From NCBI RefSeq assembly GCF_017303275.1, contig NZ_JAFKOJ010000001.1:124001-188000 (forward strand): a stretch of DNA of 64,000 nucleotides, read 5' to 3'. A program made the translations under genes and the position numbers. Positions 26,625 through 35,996 of this stretch are shown piece by piece (position 1 is the stretch's first letter; the number at the start of each line of letters is the position of its first letter). The notes below the pieces were generated by a model, which searched no databases, was not told where the DNA came from, and was given only the letters and a program-made list of their open reading frames with translations. This DNA is from Bacillus sp. NTK034 (GTDB taxonomy: Bacteria > Bacillota > Bacilli > Bacillales > Cytobacillaceae).

Positions 26625-28064
26625 GTGCAGGGAGAGCGACAGAAAGTTGTGGTTGCCGGAGGAGGAATTACTGGTCTTGCTGCAGCTTACTATCTGCAGA
26701 AGGAAGCCAAAGAAAAAGGAATGGCCCTGGATGTAAAGCTTATAGAAGCCTCACATCGTCTTGGCGGCAAAATTCAAACGATAACACGAGACGGTTTTGT
26801 GATCGAAAGAGGGCCAGATTCCTTTTTGGCACGTAAACAAAGTGCGTCCCGGCTTGCCAAGGAAGCTGGCCTGGAAAAAGAGCTTGTGAGAAATACATCC
26901 GGTAAGTCCTATGTGCTTGTAAGGCAGCGTCTATTTCCAATGCCGGGCGGATCCATCATGGGGATTCCAACACAAATTGCTCCCTTTATTACAACCGGAT
27001 TATTCACTCCCGCAGGGAAGGCAAGAGCTGCTGCAGATTTTGTGCTGCCGCGCTCCAATCCTTCCAATGATCAGTCACTGGGTGCCTTTTTTAGAAGAAG
27101 GCTTGGTGACGAGGTTGTCGATAATTTGATTGAACCGCTTCTCTCTGGCATATATGCTGGCGATATTGATCAATTAAGCCTTATGGCCACATTCCCGCAG
27201 TTTTATCAGGTTGAGCAGAAGTATAGAAGTTTAATTCTGGGAATGAAAAAGTCTACAGGCACTCAGCAGAAACAAGCCTCAAGCCGCAAGAGCAAAGAAG
27301 GGATGTTCCTTACTTTGAAATCGGGGCTTCAATCACTTGTCGATGCCCTGGAGAGCAAGCTTGATCCTGGAACTGTACTGAAAGGCCATCGAATTGAATC
27401 TATCAAGAAGACTGGCAGAAGCTATACAGTTGAATGGAATGGCGGAGAAAACCTTCAGGCAGACTGCATGGTCATGGCTGTTCCCCATCGTGCACTGTGC
27501 ATCATTTTCTCCGGGTGGGGAATATTTGAGCAGTTCAAAGACATGCCGTCCACTTCTGTGGCAACTGTAGCGCTGGCATTCCCTGAAGAAGCGATTGAAA
27601 GGGATATTGACGGAACCGGTTTTGTTGTTTCACGCCATAGTGATTACACCATTACTGCATGCACGTGGACACATAAGAAATGGCCCCATTCGACTCCAAA
27701 AGGAAAAGTGCTTCTGCGCTGTTATGTTGGCAAAGCTGGTGATGAAACTGTGGTGGATCTGTCAGATGATCAAATTATTAAAGTTGTACTTGATGATTTA
27801 AATAAAACAATGAATATTAAAATGAATCCGGACTTTGTTTATGTAACAAGATGGAAGGATTCTATGCCGCAGTATACTGTAGGACATAAAGAACGCGTCG
27901 ATCTGGCAAAGAAACAGGCACAGGCAAAGCTGCCCGGCATTTTTCTGGCAGGAAGTTCATTTGAAGGTCTTGGCGTTCCTGATTGCATAGATCAGGCAGA
28001 AGAGGCAGTTCGAAATGCAGTTGAATACTTGCAAAGCAACAAGCAAAAAGCTGTCCGTTTGTGA
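26625..28064 (+). CDS. hemY: Coproporphyrinogen III oxidase / protoporphyrinogen oxidase-type HemY (CgoX)
   Basis: A 479-residue FAD enzyme. The dinucleotide-binding motif VVVAGGGITGLAAAYYL begins near residue 8, with GGKIQT and ERGPDSFLARK next. The C-terminal FEGLGVPDCIDQAEEA closes the FAD domain. In Bacillales it oxidises coproporphyrinogen III to coproporphyrin III, upstream of HemH. It starts at GTG, 8 bases after AGAAGGCG. Its stop lies in a terminator, closing the operon. The gene name hemY follows Bacillus usage (cgoX in newer usage). Confidence 0.96.
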   Translation: MQGERQKVVVAGGGITGLAAAYYLQKEAKEKGMALDVKLIEASHRLGGKIQTITRDGFVIERGPDSFLARKQSASRLAKEAGLEKELVRNTSGKSYVLVRQRLFPMPGGSIMGIPTQIAPFITTGLFTPAGKARAAADFVLPRSNPSNDQSLGAFFRRRLGDEVVDNLIEPLLSGIYAGDIDQLSLMATFPQFYQVEQKYRSLILGMKKSTGTQQKQASSRKSKEGMFLTLKSGLQSLVDALESKLDPGTVLKGHRIESIKKTGRSYTVEWNGGENLQADCMVMAVPHRALCIIFSGWGIFEQFKDMPSTSVATVALAFPEEAIERDIDGTGFVVSRHSDYTITACTWTHKKWPHSTPKGKVLLRCYVGKAGDETVVDLSDDQIIKVVLDDLNKTMNIKMNPDFVYVTRWKDSMPQYTVGHKERVDLAKKQAQAKLPGIFLAGSSFEGLGVPDCIDQAEEAVRNAVEYLQSNKQKAVRL

Positions 28065-28073
28065 CAGCTTTTT
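28045..28073 (+). terminator. Terminator overlapping hemY stop
   Basis: AAAAGCTGTC pairs with GACAGCTTTT across about seven bases, followed by T. It includes the final hemY codons. Confidence 0.85.
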
Positions 28074-28135
28074 ATATTGGCATCATTTCAGGTTGCTTTT
28101 TCATTTGGAGTATGATAAATTACTTTTTGTACTAA

Positions 28136-28158
28136 TGACCAAAATGTTCATTTAGTCA
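28136..28158. promoter_or_regulatory. Probable YhgD operator upstream of yhgD
   Basis: TGACCAAA, nine bases, TAGTCA. The same 23-base framework recurs before yhgE at 28776-28798, with the outer TGAC and GTCA forming an inverted repeat. It lies 20 bases before the yhgD ATG. Confidence 0.65.
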
Positions 28159-28177
28159 TTTTATATGAGGTGAGTTC

Positions 28178-28750
28178 ATGTCAGCAGATCGCAAACAGCA
28201 AATTATTGAGGCGGCCACTAAATCATTTTCTCTGTTTGGATATAAAGCAACCACTATGGATCAGGTTGCGAAGCTTGCAAATGTAGGAAAAGGCACTATT
28301 TATAATTTCTTTAAAAATAAAGAAGAGCTGTTTGATGAAATTATCCATACGCTCATCGTGGAAATGAAAAGCGCAGCTGATGAAGCGCTTGATCCCTCTT
28401 TGCCCTTTCATAAAAATGTTCATCGGGGATTGTATAAAATACTTGAATTCCGCATGAAGCATCAGTTAACAATCAAGCTTTTCCAGGAAGCAAAGGAAAT
28501 GGGAACTCCTGCTGTTACAGATGTAATTGGGAAAGTAGAGGATGCGATATTAAATTATGTAAAAGACAAAGTTGCACAAGCGATTGAAAAAGGAGAAATC
28601 CGGGAATGCGATCCTGAACTGACATCTTTTGTGATGCTGAAGCTTTATATTGCTCTTATATTTGATTGGGAGCAGCGTCATGAACCTTTGGAAAAAGAAA
28701 AAATAGCTATGCTGTTTGAACAATATATTATGAAAGGATTATCGAACTAG
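28178..28750 (+). CDS. yhgD: TetR family regulator YhgD-like
   Basis: A 190-residue TetR regulator. The N-terminal helix-turn-helix is clear in RKQQIIEAATKSFSLFGYKAT and TMDQVAKLANVGKGTIYNFF, and the C-terminal ligand domain is helical and variable. It lies directly upstream of yhgE in the same direction as in B. subtilis, and identical-spaced TGACCAAA-n9-TAGTCA sites precede both genes, so it most likely represses itself and yhgE. Inducer unknown; a membrane-active compound is plausible given the target. Confidence 0.9.
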   Translation: MSADRKQQIIEAATKSFSLFGYKATTMDQVAKLANVGKGTIYNFFKNKEELFDEIIHTLIVEMKSAADEALDPSLPFHKNVHRGLYKILEFRMKHQLTIKLFQEAKEMGTPAVTDVIGKVEDAILNYVKDKVAQAIEKGEIRECDPELTSFVMLKLYIALIFDWEQRHEPLEKEKIAMLFEQYIMKGLSN

Positions 28751-28775
28751 ATAGTCCTCTATTTTTTCAGCAAAA

Positions 28776-28798
28776 TGACCAAATGAGGAAAATAGTCA
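28776..28798. promoter_or_regulatory. Probable YhgD operator upstream of yhgE
   Basis: TGACCAAA, nine bases, TAGTCA, matching the framework at 28136-28158. It ends 14 bases before the GGAGGG ribosome site of yhgE, so a bound repressor could block transcription in the yhgD-yhgE gap. Confidence 0.65.
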
Positions 28799-28823
28799 CT
28801 AAGTTATTGTGGAGGGATTTACG

Positions 28824-30992
28824 GTGAAAAACAAACTTTTCTTGAAGGAGTTTTCAGCAATCTTAAAAAACAAAAAATTGCTGATTCCTATTATCGCAGT
28901 AATGTTTATTCCTATTTTATACAGCGGAATGTTTCTTTGGGCATTTTGGGATCCATATGATCATTTAGATGATCTGCCTGTTGCTATCGTTAATGAGGAT
29001 GCCGGTGCTGCATTTGAAGGTAATGACTTGCATCTTGGCGATGATCTTGTTGATAAATTAAAGGAAAGCAAGGACTTTAATTTTCAATTTGTTGATAAAG
29101 AGGAGGCATATAAAGATCTAAATGATCAGCATTACTATATGCTTGTTGAAATCCCTAAGGATTTTTCCAAGAATGCAACCACACTCCTTAAGGACAATCC
29201 GCAGAAAATGAACCTGATTTACGTTCCCAATGAGAGCTACAATTTTTTATCAGCTCAAATTGGAGGAACAGCTGTAGAAAAAATTAAAATGTCTCTCTCA
29301 GAAAAAGTGACTGAAACATATGCTGAAACGATGTTCGATAAAGTAGGGGAACTGGCAGATGGCATTGGACAGGCAAGTGACGGGGCCCTTCAAATCAGTG
29401 AAGGAGCTGCAGGTTTAAAAGATGGTTCTAAAACGCTGCATGAGAAGCTGGCGCTTTTGGCCGATAAATCCATTGAGTTCAATAACGGTGTAAGCTCAGC
29501 AAGCAAAGGTTCAGAGGAAATGGCAGAAGGAGCTAAAACCCTTTCAGAAGGATTAGGCAAACTGGCTGAAGGCCAATCAGAATTAAGTAAAGCATCCTAT
29601 CAGCTGAAATCTGGGAGTGAAAAGCTTTCTGCAGGTGTTACACAATCAAAGGCAGGGATTGATACAGTAAAGGAAAAGCTGCCTGTTATGATTGATGGAA
29701 CTGAGCAGCTTGAAAATGGAGCGAAAACCTTATCTTCATCTCTGGAGCAATGGCAAACGGAGGCACAAAAACTCAGCGGAGGCACTGCTCTTTTAGAGCA
29801 AAAGCTGCAGGGCTTTATTTCGCAGCTTCCTGAAGGATCTCCTGAAAAAGCTGAGCTTCAGAGTGTGCTTGCCCAGCTGAAGGCTGGAACAGCCCAGCTT
29901 GCTGAGTCAGCTGGCAAATTATCAGCGGGAGGAGCCGAATTGTCCCAAAAAATGGGACAGCTAAATGAAGGACAGCTGCAGCTGCAGCAGGGAATAAATC
30001 AGCTTGCCCAGGGGGCATCAGAGCTGGAAATTGGTTCTCAGCAGCTAGTACAGGGCCATAAAGATTTCGGTGCTGGAATGGAAACATTTGCTCAGAAATT
30101 TGGTGAAGCACAAGCCGGAGCAGACAGGCTAGCAGGCGGTGCAGCAGATTTGTCAGGAGGGCTTGGAAAACTGACCCAAGGTTCAGATGCATTGGCAGAC
30201 GGCACAAAGCAGCTTGAAGATGGCGCAGGCAAAGTAGCTGAAGGTAATACACAAATTTTTGAAGGTTCTTCTGAGTTAGCAAATAAATTAGCGGATGGCG
30301 CTGAAAATGCATCAGCCGTAAATGCCAGCGATAAAACTTATAATATGATGGCAAATCCGGTAGAAATAGATAATGAGAAGATTACAGAAGTACCTAACTA
30401 TGGTACAGGGTTCGCGCCATATTTTCTGTCGCTTGGCCTTTTCGTGGGTGCTCTGCTTCTTTCAATTGTATTTCCGCTTCGGGAGCCGGCTGGCGTTCCG
30501 CGGTCAGGATTTAGCTGGTTTGCAAGCAAGTTTGGGATTCTTGCTGGAGTAGGCATTATTCAGGGTCTCATTGCTGCCATGATATTATTGCTGGGACTTG
30601 GCCTGGAAGTGCAGAGTGTACCTTTGTTTCTGCTGTTTACAATCATAACCAGCCTTACTTTCATAGCTCTGATTCAATTTTTTGTCACCGTCATGGGTGA
30701 TCCTGGCCGGTTTGCTGCCATAATTATATTAATTCTCCAGCTGACAACAAGTGCAGGTACTTTCCCGCTTGAGCTGATTCCTAATGCACTTCAGCCAATC
30801 AGTTCATACTTGCCTATGACCTATTCTGTTTCCGGACTAAAGGCTGTCATTTCAAGCGGAAATTTTGATTTTATGTGGGAGAATGCAGTAATTCTATTGA
30901 GTTTCGCCGCCCTATTTATTGCAGGAACTTTTGTTTACTTTACTGCAATGCACAAGAAAAGATTTGCAGCAGCTGCAGGGCAGGCTGATTGA
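28824..30992 (+). CDS. yhgE: YhgE/Pip domain membrane protein
   Basis: A 722-residue protein of the YhgE/Pip (phage infection protein) family. One N-terminal membrane helix (LLIPIIAVMFIPILYSGMFL, residues 19-38) is followed by a roughly 500-residue extracytoplasmic region. Between about 170 and 500 this region is a long series of Gly-containing heptad/11-mer units of the type GAxxLxxGxxxL. Five or six C-terminal helices resemble ABC-2 permeases. I start it at GTG 28824, seven bases after GGAGGG. Relatives include the phage receptor YueB, so phage attachment or export is conceivable. No terminator problem; hairpin follows. Confidence 0.92.
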   Translation: MKNKLFLKEFSAILKNKKLLIPIIAVMFIPILYSGMFLWAFWDPYDHLDDLPVAIVNEDAGAAFEGNDLHLGDDLVDKLKESKDFNFQFVDKEEAYKDLNDQHYYMLVEIPKDFSKNATTLLKDNPQKMNLIYVPNESYNFLSAQIGGTAVEKIKMSLSEKVTETYAETMFDKVGELADGIGQASDGALQISEGAAGLKDGSKTLHEKLALLADKSIEFNNGVSSASKGSEEMAEGAKTLSEGLGKLAEGQSELSKASYQLKSGSEKLSAGVTQSKAGIDTVKEKLPVMIDGTEQLENGAKTLSSSLEQWQTEAQKLSGGTALLEQKLQGFISQLPEGSPEKAELQSVLAQLKAGTAQLAESAGKLSAGGAELSQKMGQLNEGQLQLQQGINQLAQGASELEIGSQQLVQGHKDFGAGMETFAQKFGEAQAGADRLAGGAADLSGGLGKLTQGSDALADGTKQLEDGAGKVAEGNTQIFEGSSELANKLADGAENASAVNASDKTYNMMANPVEIDNEKITEVPNYGTGFAPYFLSLGLFVGALLLSIVFPLREPAGVPRSGFSWFASKFGILAGVGIIQGLIAAMILLLGLGLEVQSVPLFLLFTIITSLTFIALIQFFVTVMGDPGRFAAIIILILQLTTSAGTFPLELIPNALQPISSYLPMTYSVSGLKAVISSGNFDFMWENAVILLSFAALFIAGTFVYFTAMHKKRFAAAAGQAD

Positions 30993-31002
30993 TTATTAGC
31001 AA

Positions 31003-31034
31003 AAAACAAAGCCAGCCCACAGGGCTGGCTTTAA
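31003..31034. terminator. Bidirectional terminator between yhgE and yhfH
   Basis: AAAGCCAGCCC pairs with GGGCTGGCTTT around ACA, flanked by A and T runs. Confidence 0.88.
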
Positions 31035-31044
31035 ATATATAATT

Positions 31045-31179
31045 CTATAAATCTGTAATTCCCATGCAATTATCACACTTGTTTCCGTAACATTCATGCT
31101 GCTCTTCGATCGACTTCCCGCATTCTGAACATTGTTTAGCCGGCAGGTTTCTGAAAAACTCCATAATGTTTTGAATCAT
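31045..31179 (-). CDS. yhfH: YhfH family small zinc-ribbon-like protein
   Basis: A 44-residue protein starting MIQNIMEFFRNLPAKQCSEC. It carries CSEC, a lone Cys in HECYGNK and CDNC, a pattern that looks like a small zinc ribbon. It matches the YhfH family found next to yhfI in B. subtilis. Ribosome site AGGAGG precedes the ATG by about six bases. It is read leftward and ends at the terminator shared with yhgE. Its role is unknown. Confidence 0.85.
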   Translation of the reverse strand: MIQNIMEFFRNLPAKQCSECGKSIEEQHECYGNKCDNCMGITDL

Positions 31180-31406
31180 GTTGAAGCCTCCTGATTTGTG
31201 ATTTTGTTCTAAATAGTTTGATTATTTAAGTTAATTGTATTATAACAGAATTCATATGTCAACTTCTGTTTCAATACAATTTTAAAAAAGTGAAAAAATA
31301 GGCATAATCGAGTATATTGAACATAGCAAAGCTTGGTCTTTTCTTGAGATTTTGGTTACCAAGTCATAGCGTAGGAGCTTGAACTTTTTAATAAGGAGGA
31401 AACGTG

Positions 31407-32141
31407 ATGAAGTTAACTGTAATCGGCAGCTGGGGCGGTTATCCTAAAGCTGATGGAGCCAGTTCAGGGTATTTGCTGGAGCATGATGGTTTTCATTTGC
31501 TGATCGACTGCGGAAGCGGCGTCCTTTCAAAAATGCAGAACATTTTTCAGCCAGAAGAATTGGATGCAGTGATTATCTCGCATTACCATCCAGATCACAT
31601 TGCAGATATAGGGGTACTGCAGCATGCCAGGCTCATTCAGGGTTTTTTAGGCAGGAAAACAGATACACTCCCGATTTATGGCCATTCCCTTGATCAGCTT
31701 GAATTTGCTAAATTTACATACAAGGATATAACAAAGGGAGTCTGCTATGATCCTGATGGCACTCTCTCTGCAGGACCGTTTCAAATCCGCTTTTTAAAGA
31801 CTAATCACCCAGTGCCATGCTATGCAATGAGAATTGAAGCAGACGGCAAAACGCTTATTTATACGGCTGATACCTCATATAAAGAAGAGCTGGAAGCATT
31901 TAGCGAGAATGCTGATTTATTAGTTTGCGAATGCAATTTTTATGGTCATCAAAATGGAAAGAATGCAGGGCATATGACAAGCCTGGATGCTGGAACATTG
32001 GCCAGAAAAGCAAAGGTGAAGAATTTGCTGCTGACTCATTTGCCTCATTATGGTGAACTGAGAAAGCTGAAGGAAGAGGCTTCAACAAAATATCCCGGTC
32101 CTATTTCGCTTGCGGATTATCAATGGTCCCATACTTTTTGA
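31407..32141 (+). CDS. yhfI: MBL-fold metallo-hydrolase (YhfI-like)
   Basis: A 244-residue metallo-beta-lactamase-fold hydrolase of the RNase Z-like branch. HYHPDH (near residues 60-65) is the main metal motif; LIYTADT and CNFYGHQNGKNAGHM hold later ligands, and LLLTHLPHYG carries a C-terminal His. ATG at 31407 lies seven bases after AAGGAGG; the GTG three bases before it is a second possible start. It is 12 bases upstream of lplJ in an apparent two-gene unit. Substrate is unknown; nuclease or phosphodiesterase activity is plausible by family. Confidence 0.87.
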   Translation: MKLTVIGSWGGYPKADGASSGYLLEHDGFHLLIDCGSGVLSKMQNIFQPEELDAVIISHYHPDHIADIGVLQHARLIQGFLGRKTDTLPIYGHSLDQLEFAKFTYKDITKGVCYDPDGTLSAGPFQIRFLKTNHPVPCYAMRIEADGKTLIYTADTSYKEELEAFSENADLLVCECNFYGHQNGKNAGHMTSLDAGTLARKAKVKNLLLTHLPHYGELRKLKEEASTKYPGPISLADYQWSHTF

Positions 32142-32153
32142 GGAGGAAAACAG

Positions 32154-33143
32154 ATGCTTTTTATTGACAACCAGGGAATCACAGATCCCAGAATTAACCT
32201 TGCTATTGAAGAATATGCACTGAAAAATCTTGATATTGAAGAAACCTATTTGCTTTTTTATATTAATGAACCTTCCATTATTATTGGAAAAAATCAGAAT
32301 ACCGTTGAAGAGATCAATACTGAATATGTCGAGAACAATAGCATCCATGTAGTCAGAAGGCTTTCTGGCGGCGGGGCCGTTTATCATGATTTAGGCAATC
32401 TCAACTTCAGCTTTATCACAAAAGATGATGGAGAAAGCTTTCATAACTTCCAAAAGTTTACCGAACCAGTTGTAGAGGCTTTGCGGAAGCTTGGTGTTAA
32501 TGCTGAATTGAGCGGCCGAAATGATCTGATGGCGGAAGGGAGAAAGATATCCGGGAATGCCCAGTTTTCAACCAAAGGCAGAATGTTTAGCCATGGCACC
32601 CTCTTATTTGATTCAGAAATAGAAAGTGTCGTTTCGGCACTAAAGGTAAAGAAGGATAAAATTGAATCGAAAGGCATTAAATCTATTCGGAGCCGGGTTG
32701 CTAATATATCAGAGTTCCTGGATAAAAAAATCACAATTCAAGAATTTCGCACTTTGCTGCTTAAGAATATTTTTGGTGATTTAGATGAAATTCCAGAGTA
32801 CAAGCTCACGAATGATGATTGGGAAAAAATTCACCAGCTGTCCAGGGAGCGCTATCAAAACTGGGATTGGAATTATGGAAAATCCCCCAAATTTGATCTG
32901 CAGCACTCGCATCGTTTCCCAGTGGGGCAAATTGATATTAGACTTAATGTCACAAAAGGGCAAATTGTGGAATGTAAAATTTACGGAGACTTCTTTGGGG
33001 TTGGCGATGTAAGCGAAATTGAAAACAAGCTTACAGGAATTCGCTATGAAAAGTCAGAGGTTGAAAGTGCCCTTGGGGGAGTGGACATTAAGCATTACTT
33101 TGGAAATGTGACAAAGACCGAATTTATCAACCTGATTTATTAA
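32154..33143 (+). CDS. lplJ: Lipoate-protein ligase LplJ
   Basis: A 329-residue enzyme that activates scavenged lipoate with ATP and attaches it to E2 subunits and GcvH. The signature RRLSGGGAVYHDLGNLNFSF (near 62-81) is the lipoyl-AMP-binding loop, and the catalytic Lys lies in GRKISGNAQ near residue 135. The C-terminal 90 residues form the accessory domain. GGAGG lies 8 bases before the ATG. It shares a unit with the MBL-fold gene and ends at a hairpin. Confidence 0.95.
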   Translation: MLFIDNQGITDPRINLAIEEYALKNLDIEETYLLFYINEPSIIIGKNQNTVEEINTEYVENNSIHVVRRLSGGGAVYHDLGNLNFSFITKDDGESFHNFQKFTEPVVEALRKLGVNAELSGRNDLMAEGRKISGNAQFSTKGRMFSHGTLLFDSEIESVVSALKVKKDKIESKGIKSIRSRVANISEFLDKKITIQEFRTLLLKNIFGDLDEIPEYKLTNDDWEKIHQLSRERYQNWDWNYGKSPKFDLQHSHRFPVGQIDIRLNVTKGQIVECKIYGDFFGVGDVSEIENKLTGIRYEKSEVESALGGVDIKHYFGNVTKTEFINLIY

Positions 33144-33158
33144 TGCGGTCATTTATTG

Positions 33159-33184
33159 GAAAGCTGGCATATTGCCGGCTTTTC
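33159..33184 (+). terminator. Terminator after lplJ
   Basis: GAAAGC-t-GGC, ATATT, GCC-g-GCTTTTC, with one T-G mismatch. Confidence 0.75.
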
Positions 33185-33312
33185 TTATATTTATATAAAG
33201 TCTTGCGAAAGTCAGTCCGCTGTAAAAAAGAAATTGTGAACAATTCGCTTTCCTACTTGAATACAAAAATTTCTTTCAATATAATATATTTAGAAAATTT
33301 ATTTAATAAAAA

Positions 33313-33330
33313 TGAATGACTATTCATTCA
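33313..33330. promoter_or_regulatory. FadR operator upstream of lcfB
   Basis: TGAATGACTATTCATTCA exactly fits the B. subtilis FadR consensus TGAATGANTANTCATTCA. It lies 18 bases before the lcfB start codon, just upstream of the AGGGGG site, so a bound repressor would block transcription. FadR releases on binding long-chain acyl-CoA. Confidence 0.92.
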
Positions 33331-33347
33331 TTATAGGGGGAGTGTAA

Positions 33348-34904
33348 ATGAATTTAACAGAGCAGCTGCATGAAACGGCGATCAAGATGGGCAATAAGAC
33401 TGCCTATTATTTTATGGACCAGTCCAGTACATATGCGGAGCTTGATGGTGCTGTGACCAAATTTGCGGATGGGCTTTCAAAGCTGGGAGTAAAAAAAGGA
33501 GATCATATTGCTCTTTTACTGGGGAATTCACCGCAATTTGTCATTGGCCTGCATGGCGCACTGCGTCTTGGAGCAACTGTTATACCGATCAACCCAATTT
33601 ATACACCTGATGAAATTGGCTACATTGTTAATAATGGTGATGTAAAAGCTGTTGTTACGCTCGATCTCTTAGTGCCTTTGATTGAGAAGATGCATCAGGC
33701 TCTTCCAAAGGTGGAGAACTTTATTATTTGCGAAACCCCGCAGGGACAGTTTACAAAAGCGGACCCGTCTGCATTAACAGCTTTTGAAAAAATGAAATCG
33801 TTTACACAGGTGATGGGTTCAGGAGATTTGGATTTTAAAGGCCCTGAACTCGAAGAAGAGGAAACGGCCGTTATCCTATATACATCCGGTACGACAGGCA
33901 AGCCGAAAGGTGCCATGCTGACACATAAAAACCTCTACAGCAATGCAAAGGATGTCAGCGATTATTTGCACATGAACGAAAATGACCGGGTTATCACTAC
34001 TTTGCCGATGTTTCATGTTTTCTGTTTAACGGTTGCTCTCAATGCACCGCTGATGAATGGGGCTACTATTTTAATAGATCCAAAATTCAGCCCTAAAGAA
34101 ATTTTTAGACTCGCAAAAAAATTTGAACCTACTGTTTTTGCCGGCGTTCCGACCATGTACAATTTCCTTCTTCAGTTTGATGATGGCAATCCAGAAGATC
34201 TGAAATCGTTAAGGCTTTGCATTTCGGGCGGTGCTGCCATGCCTGTTGCACTTCTCCATGGCTTTGAAAAAAAGTTCAATGTCATTGTCTCAGAAGGATA
34301 TGGTCTTTCAGAAGCTTCTCCGGTTACCTGCTTTAATCCGCTGGATAAGCCGCGCAAAGCAGGCTCAATCGGGCAATCCATTATGAACGTTGAGAATAAG
34401 GTTGTAAATGAACTGGGAGAAGAAGTTTCCGTTGGCGAAGTTGGAGAACTGATTGTTCGCGGGCCTAATGTGATGAAGGGATACTACAAGATGCCTGAAG
34501 AAACAGCGGCCACTATTCGTGATGGCTGGCTTTATACAGGAGACCTCGCAAAAAAGGATGAGGAAGGCTATTTTTATATCGTTGACCGTAAAAAGGACCT
34601 TATTTTAGTCGGCGGATATAACGTGTACCCTCGGGAAGTAGAAGAGGTGCTCTATAATCATGAGGATGTAGTTGAAGTTGCTGTATTGGGTGTGCCTGAT
34701 CCAAATCTGGGAGAAGCGGTAAGGTGCTATGTTGTATCTAAAAACCCTCAGCAGACAGAAGAATTGCTGCTTGCATACTGTGCTGAGCATCTGGCTAAAT
34801 ATAAAGTGCCGTCAACGATTGAATTCTTAGAGGAGCTGCCAAAGAACGCAACTGGTAAAATTTTGCGGAGAGCGTTGAAGAATCAGGTACTGCAGACTAA
34901 ATAG
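33348..34904 (+). CDS. lcfB: Long-chain fatty-acid-CoA ligase LcfB-like
   Basis: A 518-residue AMP-forming acyl-CoA synthetase. The ATP loop [18 protein letters not shown] lies near residues 179-196; [27 protein letters not shown] and the distal catalytic Lys in [11 protein letters not shown] complete the family motifs. It activates long-chain fatty acids for beta-oxidation or lipid use. A perfect FadR box precedes it, matching control of B. subtilis lcfB (yhfL) by FadR. ATG follows AGGGGG. Next gene is a crotonase, in keeping with fatty-acid use. Confidence 0.95.
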   Translation: MNLTEQLHETAIKMGNKTAYYFMDQSSTYAELDGAVTKFADGLSKLGVKKGDHIALLLGNSPQFVIGLHGALRLGATVIPINPIYTPDEIGYIVNNGDVKAVVTLDLLVPLIEKMHQALPKVENFIICETPQGQFTKADPSALTAFEKMKSFTQVMGSGDLDFKGPELEEEETAVILYTSGTTGKPKGAMLTHKNLYSNAKDVSDYLHMNENDRVITTLPMFHVFCLTVALNAPLMNGATILIDPKFSPKEIFRLAKKFEPTVFAGVPTMYNFLLQFDDGNPEDLKSLRLCISGGAAMPVALLHGFEKKFNVIVSEGYGLSEASPVTCFNPLDKPRKAGSIGQSIMNVENKVVNELGEEVSVGEVGELIVRGPNVMKGYYKMPEETAATIRDGWLYTGDLAKKDEEGYFYIVDRKKDLILVGGYNVYPREVEEVLYNHEDVVEVAVLGVPDPNLGEAVRCYVVSKNPQQTEELLLAYCAEHLAKYKVPSTIEFLEELPKNATGKILRRALKNQVLQTK

Positions 34905-34912
34905 GTTTTTAT

Positions 34913-34943
34913 GGACAGGCAATGGATGTGTCTGTCCTTTTCT
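34913..34943 (+). terminator. Weak terminator after lcfB
   Basis: GGACAG pairs with CTGTCC across 13 bases, followed by TTTTC. A weak stem, so partial read-through to the crotonase gene is possible. Confidence 0.55.
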
Positions 34944-35029
34944 ATTCCACTTCAAATTGACTAAACTTGAAAGGGTTTTCGCAAAATTCATCGAATTATT
35001 AGATAGCACTGGAAAGAGGAGAGATACAA

Positions 35030-35806
35030 ATGAGTTCTATTGCAGTTGAAACAAAAGGTCATATTGCGGTCGTAACGATTAACCGTCCTGATGCATTGAA
35101 TGCATTTAATTTTGAGACTTTATCGGAGCTTCAGGAAACAGTTGAGAAACTGCGAACCAGCCCTGATGTTCGTGCAGTGATTTTTACAGGGGCTGGAGAA
35201 AAGGCATTCAGTGTCGGTGCAGATTTAAAAGAGCGCAGGACATTATCTGAAGAGCAAGTCCGCAGGAATATATATAAAATAGGTGAAGTATTCTCACTGG
35301 TTGATCAGCTCCCGCAGCCTACTATCGCTGCTATAAACGGTTTTGCCTTCGGAGGCGGGATGGAACTGGCACTATCCTGCGATTTCCGCATCGCCGTTTC
35401 AGGCACTGCCATGGGACTTACAGAAACAAGTTTAGCCATAATACCAGGTGCAGGCGGCACTCAAAGACTTCCAAGATTGATTGGCCAGGCCAAAGCCCTG
35501 GAATTAATTTTGACGGCTAAAAGGCTTACTTCTGAAGAAGCGCTTGAATACGGCATCCTTACCAAAGTGACTGAAAAAGAAAATCTCTTAAATGATTGTT
35601 TTGAATTTGCCGGACAAATGCTTAATAATGGCCCTCTTGCCCTTCAGCAGGCTAAATTTGCTGTAAAGCATGGCATGGGCGTCGATTTGCAGACTGGACT
35701 TCAGATTGAAAGGAAGGCATATGAAGTCATTATCCCAACAGAAGATAGAGTTGAAGCTCTTGCAGCCTTTGCTGAAAAAAGAAAACCAGAATTTAAAGGG
35801 AAATAA
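35030..35806 (+). CDS. Enoyl-CoA hydratase (crotonase family)
   Basis: A 258-residue crotonase. The oxyanion-hole and catalytic residues are in FAFGGGMELALSCDFRIA (Glu near residue 113) and LTETSLAIIPGAGGTQRLPR (second Glu near 133), so a true hydratase is likely. It hydrates trans-2-enoyl-CoA in beta-oxidation or a related pathway. ATG follows AGAGGAGAG. It stands after lcfB but across a weak terminator. No second FadR box was found before it. Specific pathway (fatty acid, branched-chain or phenylacetate) cannot be decided. Confidence 0.9.
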   Translation: MSSIAVETKGHIAVVTINRPDALNAFNFETLSELQETVEKLRTSPDVRAVIFTGAGEKAFSVGADLKERRTLSEEQVRRNIYKIGEVFSLVDQLPQPTIAAINGFAFGGGMELALSCDFRIAVSGTAMGLTETSLAIIPGAGGTQRLPRLIGQAKALELILTAKRLTSEEALEYGILTKVTEKENLLNDCFEFAGQMLNNGPLALQQAKFAVKHGMGVDLQTGLQIERKAYEVIIPTEDRVEALAAFAEKRKPEFKGK

Positions 35807-35825
35807 AATGAATAAGCAAGTAATG

Positions 35826-35857
35826 GGACACGGCAGAATTGTGCTGTGTCTTTTCTA
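35826..35857 (+). terminator. Terminator after crotonase gene
   Basis: GACAC-g-GCA pairs with TGC-t-GTGTC followed by TTTT. Confidence 0.75.
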
Positions 35858-35996
35858 TTAAAATAATAATTTTTAGAAAATTATTAAAAAACATCTTGAA
35901 TAGTAAGACTGTTAACTATATAATTTAGTGAATAAAAGCATAAAAGCATAAAAGTGATGAAGTGGAAAGATAGAGATAAAAGGGGGATCAACTAGT

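Noticed and set aside
35860..35996. T-box or tryptophan riboswitch for the TrpX-like operon
   Set aside because: No TGGNACCGCG-type motif and no specifier-stem layout; only short AGCATAAA repeats.
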